Shown here: in pieces, positions 1 to 7,810 of the stretch
Position numbering within the stretch: the stretch's first letter is position 1
How the letters are laid out: each line of letters starts with the position of its first letter
Source: Acetobacteraceae bacterium
Lineage (GTDB): Bacteria > Pseudomonadota > Alphaproteobacteria > Acetobacterales > Acetobacteraceae
NCBI GenBank assembly: GCA_025360065.1
Contig: JANYCX010000069.1
Location: 1-48,694 of the forward strand
Direction of reading: 5' to 3'
DNA: 48,694 nt
The notes under the pieces: model-generated
The model's database searches: none
What the model was told of the DNA's origin: nothing
Seen by the model: only the letters and a program-made list of their open reading frames with translations
Program-made: the position numbers and the translations under genes

Positions 1-816
1 CATTCCGCCGCCCAACACGGTCGAAAGCAGCAAGGTCGGGTAATAATCCGGATCGAGATAGGCGACCGAGGGGAAGCCGAGCACGATATGTACCTGATCC
101 AAATTCCGCGCCTCACGGAATTCACCGCCGCGATACTCACCGAATTGCGGGGTTTTGGCCGGGCTGGTCGGCAGGTCGGCGAAGTGGCGCTGCACCAGAT
201 CGAGCACATGGGCGTGTTCGAGCTTGCCGGCGGCGGCGATGACGGTGTTGCCGGTGGTGTAGTGGCTGCGCATGTAGCGCATCAGCGTATCGCGCTTCAT
301 GCTGCGGATCAGTGCCTCGGTGCCCAGCACCGGGCGGCCCATGGGCTGGTCGGGGTAGGCGGTTTCCTGGAAATGATCGAACACGATGTCATCCGGCGTG
401 TCGTTGGCCTGGCCGATTTCCTGCAGGATCACGCCGCGCTCGCGTTCCAGTTCGTCCGGGTCAAACGTCGAATGGGTCAGGATGTCGCCGATGATGTCGG
501 CGCCCAACGCCATGTCTTCCTTCAACACTTTGACATAGAACGCGGTTTGCTCGCGCGCGGTGTAGGCGTTGATGTGCCCACCGACGGCTTCGATTTCTTC
601 CGCGATGGCAGATGCGGATCGGTTTTCAGTGCCCTTGAAAGCCATATGTTCAAGGAAATGCGAGACGCCATTTTCCTCCGCAGCCTCATGCCGGGTGCCG
701 GATGCCACATAGGCGCCGAACGACACGGTTTCGACCCGGTCCATGGTTTCGGTCACCACAATCAGGCCAGACGGCAGCGTGGTCACCTGGATCGCGTCGA
801 GTTGCTTCTTCATCAT
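1..816 (-). CDS. M16 family zinc metallopeptidase (processing-peptidase-like), 3' end outside window
   Basis: The visible 272 residues are the N-terminal half of an M16 (pitrilysin/mitochondrial-processing-peptidase-like) protease. The inverted zinc motif HFLEH lies at about residues 53-57, with the distal glutamate expected in the EREGV-like stretch near residue 130 (LERERGVILQE). Family members cleave short peptides or signal-like segments using one zinc. I chose the ATG at 816 because it gives an ATGA overlap with the thrC stop; a second ATG follows immediately at 813. No signal peptide is visible, which fits a cytoplasmic or inner-membrane-associated enzyme. The thrC-M16 order is common in alphaproteobacteria and suggests co-transcription, although no functional link to threonine synthesis is evident. 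The C-terminal domain lies beyond position 1, so completeness cannot be judged. Confidence 0.93.
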   Translation of the reverse strand, partial: MMKKQLDAIQVTTLPSGLIVVTETMDRVETVSFGAYVASGTRHEAAEENGVSHFLEHMAFKGTENRSASAIAEEIEAVGGHINAYTAREQTAFYVKVLKEDMALGADIIGDILTHSTFDPDELERERGVILQEIGQANDTPDDIVFDHFQETAYPDQPMGRPVLGTEALIRSMKRDTLMRYMRSHYTTGNTVIAAAGKLEHAHVLDLVQRHFADLPTSPAKTPQFGEYRGGEFREARNLDQVHIVLGFPSVAYLDPDYYPTLLLSTVLGGGM

Positions 817-2201
817 CTGTTCCTTAGGGCCAGCGCGCGAACTTGGGCCTGGATGGCGGCAAGCTCGTTGGGCAGTACGGTATAAGTCTCGGACCGTTCA
901 TATAGGTCGGCGAGGTGCCTGGGGAGAGGGGGGCGGATGCCGATGGCAGCTTCAATCGCGTCAGGGAACTTGGCCGGGTGGGCGGTGCCGGCGACAATCA
1001 TCGGCACCCCTGGCGCCGGATGGGCGCGGGCGGCGGCAATCCCGATCGCGGTGTGCGGATCGGCGATGTAACCCGAAGCCGCATAAACCCGGCGGATTTC
1101 CGCCAATGTACCGGCGTCATCCAGGGTGAACCCGGTCAGCAGCCGGTTTGCCGCCTGCCACGCCGCATCGGGCACCGGCATTTTCCCGGTCGTACGGAAG
1201 GCTGCAATACAAGCGCCGGTCGCCGCCCCGTCGCGGCCGAGCAATTCGAACAACAGCCGCTCAAAGTTGGAACTGACCTGGATATCCATGCTCGGCGACA
1301 GGCTCGGCTCAACTGGCGCGATCGACATGTCGTTGCGGCCCAGAAAGCGCGACAGGATGTTGTTGCGGTTCGACCCGATCACCAGCTTTGCAATCGGCAG
1401 GCCGATTTTCTTGGCCACGAACGCCGCCAGCACGTTGCCGAAATTGCCGGTCGGCACCGCGAATGCAACCTCGCGGTCGGGCGCACCCAACGCCAGCGCG
1501 GCGGCGACGTAATACGGCACCTGGGCGGCAATCCGCGCCCAGTTGATCGAATTCACCGCCGACAAATGCAAATCGGTGCGGAACGGCGCGTCGGCGAACA
1601 TCGCTTTCACCAGATCCTGGCAGTCGTCAAAACTGCCCCCAACCGCGACATTGGCAATATTCGGCGCGACGACCGTGGTCATTTGCCGGCGCTGCACCTC
1701 GCTGGTGCGATTATGCGGATGCAAAATCACCATGTCCGCGCGCAACCGCCCGGCAAAGGCCTCGATTGCCGCCGACCCGGTATCGCCGGATGTCGCACCG
1801 ACAATCATCACCCGTTCGCCGCGCTGTTCGAGCACGTGGTCGAACAGGCGCCCGAGCATTTGCATCGCCATGTCTTTGAAGGCGAGCGTCGGGCCGTGAA
1901 ACAACTCCTGCACGAACACGCCAGTTTCCAACTGCACCAGCGGTACAATCGCCGGATTGGTAAAACCGGCATAGGCAGCCGCCGCCATCGGCTCCAGAGG
2001 AATGCCGTCACCGACGAAGGGCCGCATGATACGGGCCGCCAACGCCGGGTAAGACAGGCCACGCATCGCCCGGAATTCGGCGGGCGAAAAGCTCGGCCAG
2101 GATTGCGGGATGTAAAGGCCGCCATCGTTGGCGAGGCCGGCGAGGAGGACGCCGGGGAAATCCAAAATGGGGGCTTGGCCGCGGGTGGAGATGTATTTCA
2201 T
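813..2201 (-). CDS. thrC: Threonine synthase
   Basis: This 462-residue PLP enzyme converts O-phospho-L-homoserine to L-threonine, the last step of threonine biosynthesis, in the cytoplasm. The N-terminus (MKYISTRGQAP) and the length match the long bacterial/fungal type of ThrC. The PLP-binding lysine is in GPTLAFKDMAMQ, about K109. The GATSGDTGSAA loop near residue 155 contacts the phosphate, and a second glycine-rich loop (PTGNFGN) lies at about 250. The start at 2201 is preceded on the minus strand by an AGAGAAG ribosome-binding sequence. The gene overlaps the downstream M16 peptidase by four bases. It diverges from hpnN across a 210-bp gap that contains one copy of the dispersed TTCTTTGT-N4-AAACAA element. 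Confidence 0.97.
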   Translation of the reverse strand: MKYISTRGQAPILDFPGVLLAGLANDGGLYIPQSWPSFSPAEFRAMRGLSYPALAARIMRPFVGDGIPLEPMAAAAYAGFTNPAIVPLVQLETGVFVQELFHGPTLAFKDMAMQMLGRLFDHVLEQRGERVMIVGATSGDTGSAAIEAFAGRLRADMVILHPHNRTSEVQRRQMTTVVAPNIANVAVGGSFDDCQDLVKAMFADAPFRTDLHLSAVNSINWARIAAQVPYYVAAALALGAPDREVAFAVPTGNFGNVLAAFVAKKIGLPIAKLVIGSNRNNILSRFLGRNDMSIAPVEPSLSPSMDIQVSSNFERLLFELLGRDGAATGACIAAFRTTGKMPVPDAAWQAANRLLTGFTLDDAGTLAEIRRVYAASGYIADPHTAIGIAAARAHPAPGVPMIVAGTAHPAKFPDAIEAAIGIRPPLPRHLADLYERSETYTVLPNELAAIQAQVRALALRNR

Positions 2202-2236
2202 TTAGCTTCTCTAAGCAGGCAGGGATACGGAAGATT

Positions 2237-2254
2237 TTCTTTGTTGGAAAACAA
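2237..2254. repeat. Dispersed TTCTTTGT-N4-AAACAA element, copy 1
   Basis: The 18-bp core is TTCTTTGT, a four-base variable centre (TGGA), then AAACAA. The arms can pair imperfectly (TTGTT with AACAA). It lies between divergent thrC and hpnN. The same fixed arms with different centres occur at 25605-25622 and 33600-33617, each time between genes. I infer a REP-like or regulatory element; its function is unknown. Confidence 0.5.
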
Positions 2255-2411
2255 AAAAGCAATTGCTGCCGTTTTCGCGGGGCAGGGGCCACGCGCCGAT
2301 CTCCTACGACACGCCTTTTGGCGTGAACCCGGGCTGGCGTCAAAAAAACCCACGGATCGTGCCGCATCGATGGGATAGACCAAGGTCGCCTAACCCACTA
2401 TCCCCCGCGCT

Positions 2412-4994
2412 ATGAACTTGCCGATCTTCCTGACCATAATTGTGCGTTTCTGCCGCGTCCATGCCGTGGCCGTGACCTTGGGCGCCGCCGTGCTCGTGGC
2501 CGGCAGCCTGTGGATCACCAGCGTTCGGCTGGGCATTTCGACCGACACCTACGAGATGTTTTCCCCGACTTTGCGTTGGCGCCAGCAGGACGCGGCGTTT
2601 AACCGCGACTTTCCGCAATTCCAGGATTTGCTGGTCGCGGTGATCGACGCCGACCTGCCTGAGATCGCCGAGGAAACTGCGGCGGGCCTTGCCGCTGCCC
2701 TGGCCGCTGACAAAATCCATTTCACCAGCGTCCGCCAGCCCGATGCGCTGCCCTATTTCGCCAGAAACGCGTTTTTGTTTCTCGACCAGAAATCGCTGGC
2801 AGCCTTGTTGGACCAGACGATCGATGCCCAGCCCTTCCTGGGCCAGCTTGCCGCCGACCCCAGCGCGCGCGGATTATTCGCGGCGCTGACCTTGCTGGGG
2901 CTTGGGGTGAACCAGGCTGGCGCCGATGTTTCATCCTTCGCCGGGCCGTTGCTGGCATTCCATCAAACCCTCGACGCAGCCGGGGCCGGGCGCGCCAAGC
3001 CGTTGTCCTGGCAGCGACTGCTTGGCGGCAATCTGGTTGAGCAGGCCGGGCGCTTCCGTTTTGTGCTGGTCCAGCCAGTGCTCGACTACACCCAGTTGCA
3101 GCCCGGCGGCGCGGCCACCAGCGTGCTGCGGGCAGCGGCCGCCCAGCTTCCCTGGGTGAAATCCGGTGCAGCCCATGTTCGGCTGACCGGATCGGTGGCA
3201 TTGGCGGATGAGGAATTCGCGACCGTTGCCCAGGGCGCGGCCATCGGGACACTGGCATCGGCGGCGCTGGTGGTGGTGTGGCTGATGCTGGCGGTGCGGT
3301 CGTGGCGGCTGATCCTGCCGATCCTGGCCACGCTTGGCCTTGGATTGGCGCTGACCACTGCGTTCGCGGCACTTGCGGTCGGCACGTTGAACCTGATCTC
3401 GGTCGCGTTCGCGATCCTGTTTGTCGGCATCGCGGTGGATTTCGCCATCCAGTTCTGCGTCCGTTATCGCGAGATGCGGCATTTGCACCAGGACCCAGCC
3501 ATTGCGCTGGATTTCGTCGCGGGCAGCGTCGGATTGCAGGTTTTCGTGGCAGCCCTCGGCACCGCCGCCGGTTTTCTCGCCTTTGTGCCGACCGATTTCA
3601 GTGGCGTGGCCGAGCTTGGCCTGATTGCCGGTGGCGGGATGATCTTCGCCTTCATCGCCACCATCACATTTCTGCCCGCCTTGCTCACCTTGACGCAACC
3701 GCGTCCGGAAGCGGGCGAAATCGGCTGGGCTTGGGCGGGGCTGTTCGAGGGCCGGATGATGGGCGGCCGTCGGGCAATTCTGGCCGGGTTCGCGGCGTTG
3801 GCCGTGCTCGGCCTCGCGCTTGTGCCGCAGCTGCGCTTTGACAGCGACCCGCTGCACACCAAGGTTGCCACCACCGAGGCGATGGTCACCTTGCGCGATC
3901 TGATGGACAGCCCGCTGACCAGCCCGTACAGCGCCGACATCATCGTGGCGTCACGCCAGATGGCCGATGATCTGGCGGCGCGGCTATCCAAACTGCCGGA
4001 TGTGGCGGAAGTTTTGACGGTCTCGAGCTTCGTGCCGGCCGACCAGGCGGCGAAGCTTGCGCTGGTGCAGGATGCGGCAAATCTGCTGGCGCCAACGCTT
4101 GCCCGGCGGCCGCCGGCAGCACCTGTCACCATTGCCGATTTGCGTCTCGCGGCGGGCTCGACCTTGGCCGAGCTTGATGGTGCGGCCCGCACCCTCAAAC
4201 CCGATCACCCGCTGATGTTGATCGCCAATGATCTGCGGGTCTTGCTGGCCGCCCCTGATGATCGCCTGCTGATTGCCGATCAGGCGCTGACTCGCTTTCT
4301 GCCCTTGCAGCTGGACCGGCTGCGCGCCGCCCTTGCCGTGCGCCCGATCACCGATGCCGATTTGCCGGCCGAGCTGCGTGCCGACTGGCAATTGCCGGAT
4401 GGGCGGGTGCGGGTGCAGGCGCTTGCGGCCGCAAACGCCCAGGACGCGGACGGGCTGGGCCGGTTCACCGCCGGGGTGACCGCTATCGCCCCCGATGCCG
4501 GGGGGGCGGCGATTATCATTGCGGCCACCGCCACCACCATTCTCGACGCGTTCCGCACCGCCGCGATCGGGGCGGTGCTCGGGATCACGCTGTTGCTGCT
4601 GGCAATCCTGCGCCGGATTGCTGATGTCGCCATCGTGATGGCCGCCCTGCTGCTCTCGGCGTTGCTGACGGTGGTGGTGGTGGTGGCTTTGGGGCTGTCG
4701 CTGAACTTTGCCAATATTATCGCCTTGCCATTGCTGCTTGGGGTCGGGGTGTCGTTCAACATCTATTTCGTGATGAACTGGCGGGCAGGCAGGCGGAACT
4801 TTCTCGGCACGGCGACCGCGCGGGCGATCCTGTTTTCCGCGCTTACCACCGCGACCGCCTTCGGGTCTTTGGCGTTGAGCGTGCATCCGGGTACGGCGAG
4901 CATGGGGCTGCTGCTGCTGCTGAGCCTGGCCTGCACCTTGGTGGTTGCGCTGATCTTCGTGCCGTGTCTGCTCGGCAGGACCGCAGGCAGATGA
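2412..4994 (+). CDS. hpnN: HpnN-type hopanoid-associated RND (MMPL) transporter
   Basis: This 860-residue inner-membrane protein has the RND/MMPL layout. One N-terminal TM helix (about 15-37) is followed by a large periplasmic loop to about 275, a helix bundle to about 430 and another near 455. A second periplasmic domain comes next, then a C-terminal bundle from about 715 to 855. The first loop (STDTYEMFSP, FPQFQDLLVAVID, SVRQPDALPYF) closely resembles HpnN, which in other bacteria moves hopanoids toward the outer membrane. No squalene-hopene cyclase or other hpn gene lies nearby, so it is detached from a hopanoid cluster here. No good ribosome-binding site precedes the ATG at 2412. A small stem-loop (2310-2315 pairing with 2320-2325) lies upstream. 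The stop overlaps the next start (ATGA, 4991-4994), which implies translational coupling to the secreted GH42-like protein. Confidence 0.9.
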   Translation: MNLPIFLTIIVRFCRVHAVAVTLGAAVLVAGSLWITSVRLGISTDTYEMFSPTLRWRQQDAAFNRDFPQFQDLLVAVIDADLPEIAEETAAGLAAALAADKIHFTSVRQPDALPYFARNAFLFLDQKSLAALLDQTIDAQPFLGQLAADPSARGLFAALTLLGLGVNQAGADVSSFAGPLLAFHQTLDAAGAGRAKPLSWQRLLGGNLVEQAGRFRFVLVQPVLDYTQLQPGGAATSVLRAAAAQLPWVKSGAAHVRLTGSVALADEEFATVAQGAAIGTLASAALVVVWLMLAVRSWRLILPILATLGLGLALTTAFAALAVGTLNLISVAFAILFVGIAVDFAIQFCVRYREMRHLHQDPAIALDFVAGSVGLQVFVAALGTAAGFLAFVPTDFSGVAELGLIAGGGMIFAFIATITFLPALLTLTQPRPEAGEIGWAWAGLFEGRMMGGRRAILAGFAALAVLGLALVPQLRFDSDPLHTKVATTEAMVTLRDLMDSPLTSPYSADIIVASRQMADDLAARLSKLPDVAEVLTVSSFVPADQAAKLALVQDAANLLAPTLARRPPAAPVTIADLRLAAGSTLAELDGAARTLKPDHPLMLIANDLRVLLAAPDDRLLIADQALTRFLPLQLDRLRAALAVRPITDADLPAELRADWQLPDGRVRVQALAAANAQDADGLGRFTAGVTAIAPDAGGAAIIIAATATTILDAFRTAAIGAVLGITLLLLAILRRIADVAIVMAALLLSALLTVVVVVALGLSLNFANIIALPLLLGVGVSFNIYFVMNWRAGRRNFLGTATARAILFSALTTATAFGSLALSVHPGTASMGLLLLLSLACTLVVALIFVPCLLGRTAGR

Positions 4995-7192
4995 CCCGCG
5001 CCGGCGTCCTGATGATTTGGCTGTTGACGCTGGTGGCGCCGCACGGGATCACCAACGCGGCGCCGGCATGGGATGATTTCCAGATCATCATGTGGCAGTC
5101 CCAGACGCCGGCGCAGTGGGCGGCGCTGCGCCAGATCGGGGTGCGGACGGTGCGGGTGACCGGCGTGCGCGATGGCCCGCTTGATCCCGCCATTGCCACC
5201 GCCCGCGCGGCGACCTCGGCTGGCATGGGGGTTTTCATTGAAAACATCGCGACCGATTTCTATGCACCCTATCACCGGCATTCACCCGACCATCCCGGCG
5301 TGCCGAACTGGCTGTTCGAGCAGACCCGCGCGCGCCAGCGTGCCAAACCGATGGATGTTTCGGTTTACGAACGCACTCCCAGCTTGGTGGACCGGGTCTG
5401 GCAATCGCGGATCAGGGCACGGCTTGCCGAACATGTTCGTGCCTTCGCCCCGTCCAAGCCGCTCTATTACAACCTCGGTGACGAGGTTGGGATTGCCGAT
5501 CTTGCCGCGCATTGGGATTTCGATTTCTCCCCGCCGGCCCTGGCGGAGTTCCGGGTGTGGTTGCGCACCCAGTATGGCAATCTTGATGCGCTCAATCACC
5601 AATGGGACAGTCATTTTCCCGACTGGGACAGTATCGTTCCGGAATTGACCGCCGTCACCCTGGCCCGCCAGGACGGTAATTTTTCCGCCTGGGCGGATTT
5701 CCGCGCCTGGATGGATTTCAGTTTCGCACAATCCTTGCGCCTGGGCTCGGATGCGGTGCATGCCAGCGATCGTGATGCGCGGGCCGCAATCGAGGGCGCG
5801 CAGGCTCCCGGGCCGGGGGGCTTTGACTACAGCCTGTTGCCACTTGCGGTGGACGTGATCGAGGGCGCTGAAAGCGGTGGCAATTTCGATATTGCCCGCG
5901 CGCTCAATGCCGAACTGGTGACATTGACGACTTCATTCGATGGCGGCAGCAGTGAAATCGGGCGGATCTGGCGGAGTATGCTGGCCGGTAGCCGAGGGCT
6001 GATGATCTGGGATGACAAGGGCGATTTCACCGCGCCGGATGGAAAACTGGGCACCCGTGGGCAAAGCCTGGCACCGCTGTTCACCGAGCTTACCGGCGGG
6101 CTCGCCGCTCAGATTTTTGCCGGCACCGCCCTGCCCGACAAGGTGGCGATCCTGTATTCCCCGGCGAGCCAGCGCACCTTGTGGCTGCTGGATCGCCTGG
6201 GCAAAGGCGCTGGCTGGATGGCGAAGGGCAATATGTCCGAGGCCGAGGGCAGCGATAACCATGCCGCCCGCCGGGCGATCGAACGGGCGAGCCTGTCGCT
6301 CGCCCATCTCGGCATCCGGCCGCGCTTCCTGACCCCGGCATTGATCGAGCGTGGCGCGCTTCGCAGCAATGATCTGCGTATGCTGATCCTGCCGCAAGCG
6401 CTGGCGTTATCGCAAGGTGAGGCTGATGAGATCACCGCTTTCGCCCTTGCCGGCGGCATTGTGGTGGCCGATGTGCTGCCCGGACAATTCGATGAGCATA
6501 GCCGGAAGCTGGCAAGCCCGCGGCTGACCGTTTTGCTGCGCCACGGCAAGATCCTGAAGCTGCCTGATGCGGTATTGGCGGACCCGAGTGCCACCAACCT
6601 GGCCGGCTTCGAGGCCATGGTGACCTTGTTGACCCAGGCCCGCAGCAAGCCGGAAATCCGCCTGCTGACGCCCAACAACAAGCCGGCGACCGGGGTTGAG
6701 ACCCGGCTATTCCGCAATGGGGCGGTCCTTCTGATCAGCCTGCAGCGCACCCTGCCGGGGAAGGAGGCTGTGCTGATAAGCGTATCAACGCAAACCAGGG
6801 TCTATGATCTGCGCAAGCGCGAGGCGGTGCCGCACGGCTTGAAGCTTTCGCTGTCGGTCCAGGACGATCAGCCGACCATCCTGGCATTCAGCCCTTCCGC
6901 GCTCCCGGTGCCGATCCTCGCCGGGCCGAGCGGCGTGCAACTGCCCGGCACGGCGATGCAATGGCGCATTAGTCTTGCCACACCGTCAGCGGCGACGGTG
7001 CATGTCATGCGGGCGGACTGGCTTGGACCGGACGGCGCGAGGCGTCCACTGCTGCGCACGCGGCTGCTGGTCCGTGATACGCCGATCGACTGGACTGCGA
7101 CCCTGCCGGCCGAACCAGGGCGCTGGACGCTGGTGGTGTCGGACATGTTGAGCGGCGCGGTGGTGCAGGCGACGGTTGAGGTGGGGGGGTAG
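4991..7192 (+). CDS. Secreted GH42-like (beta-galactosidase-fold) protein
   Basis: This 733-residue protein begins with a short hydrophobic signal-like segment (MTRAGVLMIWLLTLVAP...), so it is probably exported. Residues about 28-420 look like a GH42-type TIM barrel. The stretch around YYNLGDEVGIAD (E165), then SPPALAEFRVWLRTQYG and LDALNHQW, resembles the acid/base region of GH42 beta-galactosidases. A Rossmann-like trimerisation domain (about 380-540) and a beta-rich C-terminus follow. At the position where GH42 enzymes usually carry the nucleophile Glu (before IWRSMLAGSRGLMIW) I see TLTTSF and no obvious Glu. It may therefore be a divergent or inactive enzyme. The start at 4991 is chosen for the ATGA overlap with hpnN and for the signal peptide. 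The coupling suggests an envelope role, possibly on glycosylated lipids; that part is inference. It ends 8 bp from a convergent gene. Confidence 0.75.
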   Translation: MTRAGVLMIWLLTLVAPHGITNAAPAWDDFQIIMWQSQTPAQWAALRQIGVRTVRVTGVRDGPLDPAIATARAATSAGMGVFIENIATDFYAPYHRHSPDHPGVPNWLFEQTRARQRAKPMDVSVYERTPSLVDRVWQSRIRARLAEHVRAFAPSKPLYYNLGDEVGIADLAAHWDFDFSPPALAEFRVWLRTQYGNLDALNHQWDSHFPDWDSIVPELTAVTLARQDGNFSAWADFRAWMDFSFAQSLRLGSDAVHASDRDARAAIEGAQAPGPGGFDYSLLPLAVDVIEGAESGGNFDIARALNAELVTLTTSFDGGSSEIGRIWRSMLAGSRGLMIWDDKGDFTAPDGKLGTRGQSLAPLFTELTGGLAAQIFAGTALPDKVAILYSPASQRTLWLLDRLGKGAGWMAKGNMSEAEGSDNHAARRAIERASLSLAHLGIRPRFLTPALIERGALRSNDLRMLILPQALALSQGEADEITAFALAGGIVVADVLPGQFDEHSRKLASPRLTVLLRHGKILKLPDAVLADPSATNLAGFEAMVTLLTQARSKPEIRLLTPNNKPATGVETRLFRNGAVLLISLQRTLPGKEAVLISVSTQTRVYDLRKREAVPHGLKLSLSVQDDQPTILAFSPSALPVPILAGPSGVQLPGTAMQWRISLATPSAATVHVMRADWLGPDGARRPLLRTRLLVRDTPIDWTATLPAEPGRWTLVVSDMLSGAVVQATVEVGG

Positions 7193-7200
7193 CCCGCCCG

Positions 7201-7803
7201 CTACGGCGTTTTCTTGCCGTCGGTTGCGGGCTTTGGCGGCGCTGTTTTGCCTGTGGCTTCAACCCGCAGCATGATGTCCGGCTCCCGCTTGCTGACCCGG
7301 AGTGCAGTGCCGGAAATGGTATTGGGGTCCGACCCACGCTCCTGTTCGCGCACTGACCCGTCGCGTATCACAGAAAACGCCAGATCACCGACCACCTCGC
7401 GCTTATCGGCGCCCGGGGTGCGGAAGGGCACGAAACTCGGGCCCTGATTGCCACCGCGAAATTCGGTTACGCGCAAAATCCCGATCGTGCGTGACTGCAA
7501 GGTGACATAGAGGCCGCGATTGACGAACGATATGTTGGCGAAAAATCGCCACGGGGTTTCCTCGACCGACAAGGTCAGCAAACCCTCGCAGCCGGTTCGC
7601 GGACACTCGAGCACCAAGGGCGTGCCAGTGGTGTCCCCGGAGGTGGTGATCTGGGTCAGGGTGACCGTCCGCCGTTCGCCGGTCTGTTCATCCGGCGTCA
7701 TCGACAGCACGCTGCCAGATATTGGCGGTCGGCGCGGTGCCTGGGCCATTGCCGTGACGCTGGCGAGCAGGAGCGCCGCACCCAACGCGATGGCATGGAT
7801 CAT
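7201..7803 (-). CDS. Small periplasmic protein of unknown function
   Basis: The predicted 200-residue protein starts MIHAIALGAALLLASVTAMAQ, a clear Sec signal peptide with probable cleavage after AMA, so it should be periplasmic. The mature part is mostly beta-type sequence with a Cys-x4-Cys (CPRTGC) that could form a disulfide, and it ends in a lysine/proline-rich tail. I do not recognise a family. The reading frame stays open upstream to 7905, but that region is the 3' end of glnD in another frame and adds residues before the signal peptide. The ATG at 7803, seven bases after the glnD stop, is therefore the better start. It is last in the mutS-glnD transcription unit and ends 8 bp from the convergent GH42-like gene. 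Confidence 0.7.
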   Translation of the reverse strand: MIHAIALGAALLLASVTAMAQAPRRPPISGSVLSMTPDEQTGERRTVTLTQITTSGDTTGTPLVLECPRTGCEGLLTLSVEETPWRFFANISFVNRGLYVTLQSRTIGILRVTEFRGGNQGPSFVPFRTPGADKREVVGDLAFSVIRDGSVREQERGSDPNTISGTALRVSKREPDIMLRVEATGKTAPPKPATDGKKTP

Positions 7804-7810
7804 CGTCCGA

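Noticed and set aside
915-2378. Long open frame on the plus strand antisense to thrC (487 codons)
   Set aside because: It mirrors thrC codon by codon in a G+C-rich genome and has no domain-like sequence; thrC itself is unambiguous.
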